From Bacteroidaceae bacterium (lineage in GTDB: Bacteria > Bacteroidota > Bacteroidia > Bacteroidales > Barnesiellaceae_A): 16,876 nt of DNA. Under the pieces are notes generated by a model. It saw nothing but the letters and a program-made list of their open reading frames with translations. It had not been told where the DNA came from and ran no database searches. Shown piece after piece: positions 1 to 7,904 of this stretch (position 1 is the stretch's first letter; every line of letters starts with the position of its first letter). The translations under genes and the position numbers were made by a program. Where the stretch lies: NCBI GenBank assembly GCA_017561285.1, contig JAFZDG010000122.1, forward strand, positions 1 to 16,876, written 5' to 3'.

Positions 1-513
1 GAAGGCCAGTGCGCCATACTCCTCGGGGAAGATGGTAAGGTTGAATATGCGACCTGTGCCTAATAGCTCGCGTGTGGCTCCCAACAATGTGAGGCCTAAG
101 GTAAATCCCAATCCAATACCCACGCCATCGAGTAGTGAGTCGAATGGGTTGTTTTTGGCTGCAAAGGCTTCGGCGCGTCCAAGAATGATGCAGTTGACCA
201 CGATGAGGGGTATAAAGAGTCCCAAACTTTGGTACAGTGCCGGAAGAAAGGCTTGCATACAGAGTTGCAATACGGTAACAAAGGCTGCAATAACAACCAC
301 AAATGCCGGAATGCGCACTTTGTCGGGTATGAAATCTTTGATGCTCGATATTACTACATTGCTGCACATCAGTACAAACATCGTAGCCAATCCCATACTC
401 ATACCATTGAGGGCCGATGAGGTTGTTCCCAGCGTGGGACACATACCCAGCAGCAATACAAACGTGGGATTTTCGGTAATGATACCATTGAGTATTATTT
501 TGAGTTTATTCAT
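1..513 (-). CDS. rnfE: Rnf electron transport complex subunit E (partial, C-terminus off the window)
   Basis: Integral-membrane subunit of the Rnf complex (RnfE/RsxE, homologous to NqrD), which helps move electrons across the inner membrane between ferredoxin and NAD(H). The gene opens with ATG at 513 and stays open to the window edge, giving 171 codons; the family is usually about 195-235 residues, so roughly the last tenth or more is missing. Hydrophobic segments fill most of the visible chain. The two membrane cysteines expected to hold a buried [2Fe-2S] cluster are present: C25 in LLGMCPTLG and C108 in VVNCIILGRAEAFA, 83 residues apart. Conserved stretches PFDSLLDGVGIGLG (123-136) and LLGATRELLGTG (143-154) also match the family. 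The start overlaps the rnfG stop as ATGA, indicating translational coupling. rnfA is expected next, outside the window. Confidence 0.95.
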   Translation of the reverse strand, partial: MNKLKIILNGIITENPTFVLLLGMCPTLGTTSSALNGMSMGLATMFVLMCSNVVISSIKDFIPDKVRIPAFVVVIAAFVTVLQLCMQAFLPALYQSLGLFIPLIVVNCIILGRAEAFAAKNNPFDSLLDGVGIGLGFTLGLTLLGATRELLGTGRIFNLTIFPEEYGALAF

Positions 514-1232
514 TTTGCAGCCTCCTCTTCTACGTGTGTCTGTGTGGTGGCACTATCGGCTTTGTGGTTATGCTCCGGTTGTGCGTCTATATTTATATTA
601 TATGTGTGCGATGCGTGGTCTTCTTGTATGCGAGAGCTTCCCGATAGGGCATCTATGGGTTGGTCTGTGTAGGCTTTGTAAGCATTGCTTACTGCCTCGA
701 GGAAAGCTCGCGATGTGATGGTAGATGCAGTGATGGCATCAACATCGCCACCATCTTTACTTACGGTGAGATTGACTTTGGCGGGGTGTAATCCCAAGAT
801 ACTTTGTTTGTTTTTGTCGGTGCGGAACCATTGCTCCATCTTTGCACCCAATCCGGGTGTCTCGGCATGGCTCAATACGCGGTATTGACGTATGGTTCCA
901 TCTTGTTCAAAACCTACAATGATTACTATCTCTCCATTGAATCCGTTGCGACTCGATGCTTTGACTGCGGCTCCTACGGTTTGCCCCTCTTTGCGGGCCG
1001 GATAGATTACAAACTTTTGTCCGTTGCTCTCAATGGTATCGCTCTCGGCAATAGGATTGTTGTCGAAGTCGGGGGCAACAATGCGTATGGCCTCCTCTTG
1101 GGCGCGTGCATTGGCTTGGGCTATGGGGGCTTCGGTTATTTTATATACTCCGCCCAATATAGCTCCTACGGCGGCTGTGATTGTAGTGAGTACCACAATC
1201 ATATTGATCATACTCGATTTTATCTTAGCCAT
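510..1232 (-). CDS. rnfG: Rnf complex subunit G, FMN-binding periplasmic subunit
   Basis: Flavoprotein subunit RnfG/RsxG (homologous to NqrC), carrying a covalently bound FMN on the periplasmic side. The 240-residue protein has one N-terminal membrane anchor (about 8-30) followed by the FMN-binding domain. The motif HAETPGLGA (122-130) is conserved, and the flavin attachment site reads DAITASTITS (165-174), with T171 as the expected acceptor; the usual core is (S/T)GAT, here TAST. After about residue 195 comes a polar tail rich in His, Asp and Glu that is not part of the core domain. The ATG start at 1232 lies 8 bp inside the end of rnfD, and the TGA stop overlaps the rnfE start by 4 bp. Family assignment is firm; the role of the tail is unknown. 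Confidence 0.95.
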   Translation of the reverse strand: MAKIKSSMINMIVVLTTITAAVGAILGGVYKITEAPIAQANARAQEEAIRIVAPDFDNNPIAESDTIESNGQKFVIYPARKEGQTVGAAVKASSRNGFNGEIVIIVGFEQDGTIRQYRVLSHAETPGLGAKMEQWFRTDKNKQSILGLHPAKVNLTVSKDGGDVDAITASTITSRAFLEAVSNAYKAYTDQPIDALSGSSRIQEDHASHTYNINIDAQPEHNHKADSATTQTHVEEEAAK

Positions 1233-2205
1233 GTTTCACTACCTCCCCAAATCTTTTAGGTTTCATATACTTGTTGATGAGTGGTGTTGCACCGTTCATG
1301 ATAAATATGGCAAAAGAGAGGCCTTCGGGATAGGCTCCCCACAGGCGTATTACTACGGTAATGATACCAATGAGTACGCCATACAAAATCATACCGCCCG
1401 GTGTCATTGGCGAGGTTACATAGTCGGTGGCCATAAAGATAGCACCCAAAAGCAGACCGCCCGAGAAAATTTGCAATTCGCTGAATATGAGTGCGTATTC
1501 CAACCCATGATTGATGCTTACGGCCATAGAGAAGAGGAATACGGTGAGAATGATTGAAACCGGTATATGCCATGTGATGATATTGCGCCAAATAAGGTAA
1601 ATGAAACCTATGATGAGGGCTATGGCACTGACCTCTCCAAAACTACCTCCGTAGTTACCAATAAGAGCGTTGATAACATCTATGTTGGCAATCTCTTCGA
1701 CATTACCCTGTTTGAGAATGTTGAGGGTGGTGGGGCCGGTTATACCATCTACACCGGCGCCCCAGGGCGATGGTTGCGGCCATGTGGTCATTTGTTGAGG
1801 GAATGAAATGAGCAGAAATATACGGCCTGCCAATGCGGGGTTAAAGATGTTGTTGCCCAATCCTCCAAACGACATCTTGCCTATACCTATGGCAAATAAT
1901 GCTCCTACAATTACGATCCATAAGGGTATATTGGATGGGAGGTTGAATGCTAATAATACGCCGGTGAGTACGGCTGTTCCATCGGTGATGGTGAGTGCTC
2001 CCTTGAGCAGATACTTTTGAATGAGGTATTCGAATAATACACACGCTGCCACCGATGTAGCTGTTACCAATAGGGCATTGATGCCAAAAAAGTATATTGA
2101 GACAAGAAATGCCGGTATGAGTGCTATCAGTACGCCATACATACATTGAGCGGTCGATAGACCACTGTGTGCGTGCGGTGAAGGCGAAACTACTAATTTG
2201 TTCAT
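1225..2205 (-). CDS. rnfD: Rnf complex subunit D, membrane flavoprotein
   Basis: Polytopic inner-membrane subunit RnfD/RsxD (homologous to NqrB), thought to carry covalent FMN and to take part in ion translocation. It is 326 residues long, normal for the family, with many hydrophobic helices. The N-terminal SPSPHAHSG (7-15) and the loop GKMSFGGLGNNIFNPALAGR (109-128) are family signatures. The flavinylation motif is DGITGPTTLN (153-162), with T159 as likely FMN acceptor; the usual core is (S/T)GAT, so position 158 is Pro instead of Ala. A second signature is ATDYVTSPMTPGG near residues 259-271. It follows rnfC by 28 bp and overlaps rnfG by 8 bp. Confidence 0.95.
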   Translation of the reverse strand: MNKLVVSPSPHAHSGLSTAQCMYGVLIALIPAFLVSIYFFGINALLVTATSVAACVLFEYLIQKYLLKGALTITDGTAVLTGVLLAFNLPSNIPLWIVIVGALFAIGIGKMSFGGLGNNIFNPALAGRIFLLISFPQQMTTWPQPSPWGAGVDGITGPTTLNILKQGNVEEIANIDVINALIGNYGGSFGEVSAIALIIGFIYLIWRNIITWHIPVSIILTVFLFSMAVSINHGLEYALIFSELQIFSGGLLLGAIFMATDYVTSPMTPGGMILYGVLIGIITVVIRLWGAYPEGLSFAIFIMNGATPLINKYMKPKRFGEVVKHG

Positions 2206-2233
2206 TTTTTCTATATTGTGTTATGATGTTTGG

Positions 2234-3571
2234 TTATTTTTTCTCGGCTGCACGAGCTCGCATAATGGCCATTACACGACCTTTGCCTAATCTTATATAG
2301 TCTAACAACGGGCGGTGTGCCGGGCAAGAATATGAACAGCAACCGCACTCTATGCAATCGTATATGCGGCGATCTTCGGCGGTTTCCAGGTCGCTTTTGG
2401 CTACCAATTTCGAGAGCAAATAGGGCTCAAGTCCCATAGGGCATGCTGCTACGCACTTTGCACAGCGTATGCAGGGCGATGGCTCTTGGCGGTGTGCTTC
2501 GGTGTCGGGTATAACCAGTATGCCCGAAGTGCCTTTGCCTGTAGGGGTATCGAGATTGGCTGTTGCTTTACCCATCATAGGGCCTCCGAGTACTATCTTT
2601 CCGGTATCATCGGGTAGGCCTCCGGCTGCCTCTATGAGTTGCGATATGGGCATACCCATACGAGCCAGGTAGTTGCCCGGACGAGTGAGCGATTTGCCGG
2701 TAACGGTAACAACGCGCTCAATAAGGGGCTTGTTTTTCTGAACAGCCTCGTATATGGCATAGGCCGTCGCTACGTTTTGCACAATAGCTCCGGTCGATAC
2801 GGGTAGTGCTCCACTTGCCACCTGACGGCCTATTACAGCATCTATCAGTTGTTTTTCACCACCTTGAGGATAGCGACATTGCAGGCGTACAACTTCTATG
2901 TCATTGCGATGCGCTGTTTTTTGTTTCAGCAATTCTATTGCATCGGGTTTGTTCTCCTCAATACCTATGTAGGTGTGATGAACGTTTATAGCCTTCATCA
3001 ATATCTCTATACCCACTATTATCTCATCGGCTTTTGCCAACATCAGAGCGTGGTCGTTGGTGAGGTATGGTTCGCATTCAACAGCATTGATAATCAATAC
3101 CTCGGGCTTCATATTAGGAGGAGGCATCAGTTTGACTTTGGTGGGGAATGTTGCACCTCCGATACCCACAATACCCATTTGGTCTATCTTTTCGATAATG
3201 GCTTGGGCATCCAGGTCGCAAGTGGTTATAAGCGTTTCGATACGGTCTATGCTCTCTTCCCACACGTCACCTTCGGCTGTGATAAATATAGCGGGTTTTT
3301 GATAGCCTGTGCCATCGGTTATCGTATCTATTTTGGTTACGACACCCGATACGGGCGAGTGAATATTGGCCGATACAAAGCCGTTGGCTTGGGCGAGCAA
3401 AGTACCCACTTTTACGGTATCTCCTTTAGCCACCACGCATTGCGCCGGTGCTCCTATGTGTTGTGAGAGCGTGACGACCACTTGTTGGGGTAGAGGGGCC
3501 GGCGTAATAGCACATCCGGCTGTAAGTTTGTTTTCTCGGGGATGAACTCCACCTATTTTGAATGTTTTCAT
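2234..3571 (-). CDS. rnfC: Rnf complex subunit C, NADH-binding iron-sulfur flavoprotein
   Basis: Peripheral subunit RnfC/RsxC, the NAD(H)-reacting end of the complex, similar to NqrF/Nuo51-type FMN and NADH-binding domains. The protein has 445 residues. A biotinyl-like N-terminal barrel comes first (about 30-100), then the nucleotide/FMN region with GIGGATFPTK (136-145), NAVECEPYLTND (162-173) and YPQGGEKQLI (234-243). Two [4Fe-4S] motifs close the protein: C367/C370/C373/C377 and C406/C409/C412/C416, each of CxxCxxCxxxCP form. The chain stops about 25 residues after the second cluster, so the long Ala-rich repeat tail known from E. coli RsxC is absent. It lies 15 bp after rnfB and 28 bp before rnfD. 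Confidence 0.96.
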   Translation of the reverse strand: MKTFKIGGVHPRENKLTAGCAITPAPLPQQVVVTLSQHIGAPAQCVVAKGDTVKVGTLLAQANGFVSANIHSPVSGVVTKIDTITDGTGYQKPAIFITAEGDVWEESIDRIETLITTCDLDAQAIIEKIDQMGIVGIGGATFPTKVKLMPPPNMKPEVLIINAVECEPYLTNDHALMLAKADEIIVGIEILMKAINVHHTYIGIEENKPDAIELLKQKTAHRNDIEVVRLQCRYPQGGEKQLIDAVIGRQVASGALPVSTGAIVQNVATAYAIYEAVQKNKPLIERVVTVTGKSLTRPGNYLARMGMPISQLIEAAGGLPDDTGKIVLGGPMMGKATANLDTPTGKGTSGILVIPDTEAHRQEPSPCIRCAKCVAACPMGLEPYLLSKLVAKSDLETAEDRRIYDCIECGCCSYSCPAHRPLLDYIRLGKGRVMAIMRARAAEKK

Positions 3572-3586
3572 ACTCTTTTGGGGGGC

Positions 3587-4468
3587 TTAGTTGTTGTCCA
3601 CTTGCAAAGGTTGTTCGGTTGATTGAGGTGTATGTGTCTCAACAACCTTCTTGGGAGGAAAATTAACGGCAAGAATAGCTCCGGTAGGACATACATCTAC
3701 ACATTTGCGGCACATCTTACATTTGTCGCTATCTATGTATGAGAGGTTGTTGGCGATGGTAATGGCATCGAACTTACACTCTTTGGCACATTTGCCACAG
3801 CCGATACAAGCAACTTCGCAAGCTTTGCGTGCAACACCTCCCTTGTCTTTGTTTACACAACTTACATATACACCACGACCTTTAGCTCCTTTTTTGCGTA
3901 CCTCTATAATGTTGCGAGGACAGGCACGTGAGCACGCGCCACAACCGCCGCAAATATCAATATCTACTTCCGGAAGGTGTGTCTCGGGATTGATGGAGAT
4001 AGCACCCAGACTACACACCGATACACAGTCGCCGCAACCCAGACAGCCGTATGCACATCCGGTACTGCCTGCATATAGACTATGAACGATGGCGCAATTG
4101 GCAGCACCTTCGTATATATTGGTGTTGGGGCGGTGTTGGCACGAACCGTTGCAACGTACCACTGCTACACGAGCTTCGGCCTCATGTGCCTCCTTGCCCA
4201 ATATGGTAGCTATTTGTTGCATTACCTTGTTGCCTCCAACCGGGCATAGCATTCCTTCGAGCGAGGTTGCTTTTACGCACGATTCGGCAAAGTTACGGCA
4301 TCCGGCTTTACCACATCCACCGCAATTAGCACCCGGCAGAGTCTTCTCTACTTCATCTATGCGAGGGTCTTCTTCTACCTTAAATCGTTGCGCAATGATA
4401 TAGAGAATCAGTGCAGCAACGGCTCCGATAATAGCAAGCGAAAGAATTGATATTGTGATGATATTCAT
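3587..4468 (-). CDS. rnfB: Rnf complex subunit B, multi-cluster ferredoxin-like subunit
   Basis: RnfB/RsxB, the subunit that receives electrons from or gives them to soluble ferredoxin. An N-terminal membrane anchor (about 4-25) is followed by the Fe-S domain with C49, C52, C57 and C75 (TLPGANCGGCGKAGC). Four further CxxCxxCxxxC motifs follow: C142/145/148/152, C173/176/179/183, C221/224/227/231 and C250/253/256/260. Extra cysteines C106, C110, C125 and C138 could hold a sixth cluster, as in the long RnfB forms of anaerobes. At 293 residues it is much longer than E. coli RsxB (about 190). The tail after residue 270 is polar and probably disordered. It begins 23 bp after the rseC-like gene. 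Confidence 0.96.
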   Translation of the reverse strand: MNIITISILSLAIIGAVAALILYIIAQRFKVEEDPRIDEVEKTLPGANCGGCGKAGCRNFAESCVKATSLEGMLCPVGGNKVMQQIATILGKEAHEAEARVAVVRCNGSCQHRPNTNIYEGAANCAIVHSLYAGSTGCAYGCLGCGDCVSVCSLGAISINPETHLPEVDIDICGGCGACSRACPRNIIEVRKKGAKGRGVYVSCVNKDKGGVARKACEVACIGCGKCAKECKFDAITIANNLSYIDSDKCKMCRKCVDVCPTGAILAVNFPPKKVVETHTPQSTEQPLQVDNN

Positions 4469-4491
4469 ATTTATGTATGTTATTTATAGTA

Positions 4492-4911
4492 TTATATTTT
4501 ATGTCTTATGTAGAAATTAAATATTTGCTTTATCTTACCACGCATAAGCCATAGTATGGTGTAATAGGGTACGAGTATGGCCAATGATGCAACTCCGGAA
4601 ACAATCTCGTTGGGGGTGAGTTGCGATACGATTATCAGGGTTGCCAAAGCCAATAGTAAAGGTATTATCATAGCCATAAATAGGGCTTTGTATCCCATAC
4701 TCAGTTTTCCATATATTACCACGACATCGCCTACGGTATGAGTGTTGTCGATGGCTATGGCCTCTACAATCTTCTCTTTGCTTTCGGCAACGGTACATAG
4801 CGAGGCGGCCTTACAAGTGCTGCAGGCCGATTGTTGCACAATCTTTACCCTATATTTATGTGGCGAGATTTGTGCTACTATTGTTCCGTCGTGTTCAATA
4901 TATTTACTCAT
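4492..4911 (-). CDS. RseC/SoxR-reducing-system family membrane protein
   Basis: Small inner-membrane protein of the RseC family (139 residues). In E. coli, RseC works with the Rsx (Rnf) complex to keep the SoxR [2Fe-2S] cluster reduced; in Bacteroidota it is commonly encoded directly before rnfB, as here. The N-terminal cytoplasmic part carries a cysteine cluster C30-x2-C33-x5-C39 (SACSTCKAASLC), a likely metal or redox site. Two membrane helices follow, at about 75-95 and 102-123, and a short basic tail. The ATG start at 4911 sits 8 bp inside the end of the upstream solute-binding gene. No soxR gene is visible in the window, so the partner may be the Rnf complex itself; this last point is inference. 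Confidence 0.88.
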   Translation of the reverse strand: MSKYIEHDGTIVAQISPHKYRVKIVQQSACSTCKAASLCTVAESKEKIVEAIAIDNTHTVGDVVVIYGKLSMGYKALFMAMIIPLLLALATLIIVSQLTPNEIVSGVASLAILVPYYTILWLMRGKIKQIFNFYIRHKI

Positions 4912-5788
4912 TGCTTATTGTTGTGCTGTCGCTCCATGTGTTGATGCGTATGAACTTGTCGTAACTGCTTGTCCCGAAATATCGAGTGTATAGCAATCGG
5001 TATTCTTCGGTTTTTTGTATCTCGGCAAGCCATTTGTTTATGCTGTCGTTCAATACAACGCTCTTGGGGTGTAACATCCAAGACCTCAACTGTGTGAAGC
5101 TGATATCGGTGTTATAGTCTATATTATTGTATGGGCGGGCATATACAATGGCACTTGACTCATCGCATACGGCGTAGTCTATCTCGCCATTTGCAACAAG
5201 AGTAATGAGACTGTCTGTTCCATAGTTGTGTTTGTTGCATATGTATATGGTATCGCCTATCTCGTGCGAAAGATTTTCGATGCGTAAGCGAGTGGGGGCG
5301 TTGTGTGTGATGTGTAGGGTGCATCCGCCCAAAGCTATCTGGTTACGTATCGTTACTTGGTTGCTTGAGTCGGTGCGTTGTACAAGCACTTGCTTGCCGA
5401 GTGATATAGGCCTTGTAAAGATATGCTCTTGCTTGTTTTCGTTTGTCGCAGGTATCTGGCAGGCTATGATGTCGTATGTGTGGTTGTCGAGCAATTTTAG
5501 ACTATGGGTAAAGCTTGTCTCGGGATGTGTTACAATTTTCAATCCCGAGTGTTTGCTTAGCATTTGTAGCAATTCGTAGTCAAAACCATATATACTATCA
5601 CCTTCGGCGTGGTATGATATAGGAGAGCGAAGGATGCCGGCATTGATATATCCGCGTGATGCAATCTCAGGATAGTCTGTAAAGGTGGTGCTTCGTTGTA
5701 TATATACACCAACGAGTGATATGGCTATAAGAACTATTATAGTGCATATCACAACAAAAAATGTTGTTTTGTTACCTCCTCTATTCAT
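4904..5788 (-). CDS. Membrane-anchored solute-binding protein (SBP_bac_3 / MltF N-terminal-like)
   Basis: Predicted periplasmic protein held in the inner membrane by one N-terminal helix (about 8-30), followed by a family-3 solute-binding fold: EIASRGYINAGI (41-52), YGFDYELLQML (67-77), and the second-lobe signature GEIDYAVCDE (201-210). The segment after it, including SFTQLRSWMLHPKS and INKWLAEIQKT, resembles the N-terminal binding module of MltF. The protein ends at residue 294 right after this module, so the lytic transglycosylase domain of MltF is absent. I chose ATG at 5788; an in-frame TTG at 5809 would add seven residues and overlap the porin. It follows the porin by 10 bp and overlaps the RseC-like gene by 8 bp, so it is co-transcribed with rnf. 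The ligand is unknown. Confidence 0.8.
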   Translation of the reverse strand: MNRGGNKTTFFVVICTIIVLIAISLVGVYIQRSTTFTDYPEIASRGYINAGILRSPISYHAEGDSIYGFDYELLQMLSKHSGLKIVTHPETSFTHSLKLLDNHTYDIIACQIPATNENKQEHIFTRPISLGKQVLVQRTDSSNQVTIRNQIALGGCTLHITHNAPTRLRIENLSHEIGDTIYICNKHNYGTDSLITLVANGEIDYAVCDESSAIVYARPYNNIDYNTDISFTQLRSWMLHPKSVVLNDSINKWLAEIQKTEEYRLLYTRYFGTSSYDKFIRINTWSDSTTISNE

Positions 5789-5798
5789 ACTATGTGGT

Positions 5799-7829
5799 TT
5801 AGTTGGCAAAATCTACCGATACACCCAACTGCAATAACGCCGGATTGAGCGGATAGTGGGGGATAGAGAAATAGTTGTTTCCTCCGAACAATCCTTGATT
5901 GAAGTGTGAATACATAATGTAGAAACGAGCCTTCTTGAGTTTGGCATTTAGATATACGTTCATAAACGGATAGTTACCAATCTCTATTTCGTCCTGGTTA
6001 TATCGCGTGATGAGTGCCGGCTGGTAGGCAGGTGCTTTGAATGCCGAGTACCAATTGCAATCAACTCCTAACTGTACGTGGAGTACCTTGGCGATGGGAA
6101 ATAGTAGATAGAAATTGCCGTAAGCACTGAATGTGGGCAGTGGCAATACCTGTTGGTTGGTTGAGTGCTGGTAGGTGCCTTCCAAGTCGAGATGGAAGAT
6201 GCTTACCTTGAAATTTTGTTTGATAGTAGCGCTGATAACTTGTATATTGCTACTCTCTTGCATAGGTAGGCACTCTTTGCCAAAGTATATATAGTTCTGT
6301 ACATTCTCCAGGCCTGCATGGATGTACGTACCGGTCTTGGGGAATGAAATCTCTCCACCTACACGCAGGCGGCGTATTTTGCCAAAGTCATTGTCCCAGA
6401 TAAAGTGATTGGAAATATACTGCTTGTAGAAGTATGATGGGGTTGTGTTCTTAAAGAGTACATTGCCTTGTATGCTCAACGAGTCGTTCCAAAGGGGGAT
6501 TTTGGTTCCGATGCGGCCGGTAATATCAATGTCGCCCAATACAGCATCAACAAGTCCTACTCGAGCATTGGCCTCATATGTAAGCCATGCACCTTGACGT
6601 TTCCACAGCTGTCCGCCTAACCACAAAGCGTGTTGTGTGGTGTGGGCTGCAATAGGATAGTTGGGTATGGGTGTGAGATTGGGCGAAACTTGTGTGCCGG
6701 GGGCAAATGTATCTACAACTTGGTCGTAGCCTCGTATTTCGTAAGTGGCATATACACCCAATCCCATAGGGAAATATTTACTTAGTCCCTCATGCACTGT
6801 CATACCCAGCGTATTGGCTACAGCCCAATAGCTCGACAATTCGTTGGTACCATCGTTGCTCAAGTAGGTGTTGCGAAAGAACGCCTGGTCTTCCGATGCC
6901 GACTTGTTGACAAATCGGTGCGATGCCCCCTCGTATGTGAGTGTGTGTACAATGCTCGATACCGGTACAAACTCTTCGATATAGGTCGTGTCTTCTTCCG
7001 ACTCTTTCACCTCTTTGTAGTATCCGAGATTGTATCGATGGGTAACGTATAAATCGTGACCTATCATATGAGAGAATGCCGATGTGAGATTGGTGGGGAT
7101 GGTACGGGCATCAACTTTTTTATCGCCACCTTGCACCGATGCCGGATCGAGAATAAAGTCGTCATTGGTGATACCGCCGTTTTCGGCCGCTACATAGTCG
7201 TAGTGATTGAATGCGGCTTGTATCTGATACTGTTCGCCTATATAACTGGTAAACAGGCGATATGAGAACTCTTGATCGGCTTGGTGGTTATATTGTCCCT
7301 TGCCGGTAACAAGATTTATTCCACCGCCCACCTCTATTTGTTTATTGACGTTGGCCGAGAAAGTTGCCGAGAGATTATCTTGTCCGGTTTCAGGTGTTCC
7401 GGCTGTGTGGTATGCTATTTGCGTATAGGGTATTCGAGTATTATACCATTCGAAATTGGCAGGATTACGCATCCAATGGTGAAAGGGTTCTTTAAAGAAA
7501 AACAAGTCGCTCTCGGGGCGTTCAAAATAGATGTTGTTGAAGCCGGGAGAACCTAAATTGCCGGTTGTAGAGTATGAGAGTGAATGGGCATTGGCCAAGT
7601 CGGTGCGATAGAAGTTGAGCAGTAGAGTGTCAAAGGGTACATTATATCGTTCGCCCAAAGGTAGTATGTCGCGCCAAGCTGTAGGCTCGGGTTTGGGCAC
7701 GCTGTCTGCTTGCGTTTTGGGTAGAGCGGTTTGTTTTTGCGCCAAAGAGGGCGAAAAATTGGTTGGTGCCTGCGCCCAACCCACTATGCAAGTGAGGGCT
7801 AATAATATGACTAATACGCTACTTCTCAT
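5799..7829 (-). CDS. Putative outer-membrane porin (Porin_10-like)
   Basis: Predicted secreted beta-barrel protein of 676 residues. Residues 1-21 form a signal peptide (MRSSVLVILLALTCIVGWAQA), followed by a polar, Pro/Thr-rich linker and then a long region of alternating polar and hydrophobic strands rich in Tyr, Phe, Asn and Gly, ending in LQLGVSVDFAN. This length and pattern fit the Bacteroidota putative porin family (Pfam Porin_10). Substrate cannot be read from sequence. It is the first gene of the run leading into rnf. The start is ATG at 7829; the preceding codon is a TTG. The only TAnnTTTG box lies just 7 bp before the ATG, implying a nearly leaderless mRNA. Confidence 0.85.
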   Translation of the reverse strand: MRSSVLVILLALTCIVGWAQAPTNFSPSLAQKQTALPKTQADSVPKPEPTAWRDILPLGERYNVPFDTLLLNFYRTDLANAHSLSYSTTGNLGSPGFNNIYFERPESDLFFFKEPFHHWMRNPANFEWYNTRIPYTQIAYHTAGTPETGQDNLSATFSANVNKQIEVGGGINLVTGKGQYNHQADQEFSYRLFTSYIGEQYQIQAAFNHYDYVAAENGGITNDDFILDPASVQGGDKKVDARTIPTNLTSAFSHMIGHDLYVTHRYNLGYYKEVKESEEDTTYIEEFVPVSSIVHTLTYEGASHRFVNKSASEDQAFFRNTYLSNDGTNELSSYWAVANTLGMTVHEGLSKYFPMGLGVYATYEIRGYDQVVDTFAPGTQVSPNLTPIPNYPIAAHTTQHALWLGGQLWKRQGAWLTYEANARVGLVDAVLGDIDITGRIGTKIPLWNDSLSIQGNVLFKNTTPSYFYKQYISNHFIWDNDFGKIRRLRVGGEISFPKTGTYIHAGLENVQNYIYFGKECLPMQESSNIQVISATIKQNFKVSIFHLDLEGTYQHSTNQQVLPLPTFSAYGNFYLLFPIAKVLHVQLGVDCNWYSAFKAPAYQPALITRYNQDEIEIGNYPFMNVYLNAKLKKARFYIMYSHFNQGLFGGNNYFSIPHYPLNPALLQLGVSVDFAN

Positions 7830-7836
7830 CAATTTG

Positions 7837-7863
7837 CAAAGATAGGGTAAAATTGATATACAA
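7837..7863 (-). promoter_or_regulatory. Promoter of the porin-SBP-rseC-rnf operon
   Basis: Read on the minus strand, TATCTTTG (7844 to 7837) is an exact TAnnTTTG -7 box and is followed by C. A possible -33 TTG lies at 7863-7861 with a 16-bp spacer, shorter than usual. The expected transcription start is about 3-5 bases before the porin ATG. No other TAnnTTTG box is present between porin and xpt. Confidence 0.6.
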
Positions 7864-7904
7864 CTTGTTATAATAAGTTATTTAGTGTTTATTCAACTTT
7901 GTTA

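Noticed and set aside
32..718. Long plus-strand open frame opposite rnfE and rnfG
   Set aside because: It lies antisense to two clearly recognisable Rnf genes, crosses their junction, and its translation shows no domain or plausible composition.
3651..4403. Plus-strand open frames opposite rnfB
   Set aside because: They arise from the Cys-rich codon pattern of rnfB on the other strand; no start signal and no family resemblance.
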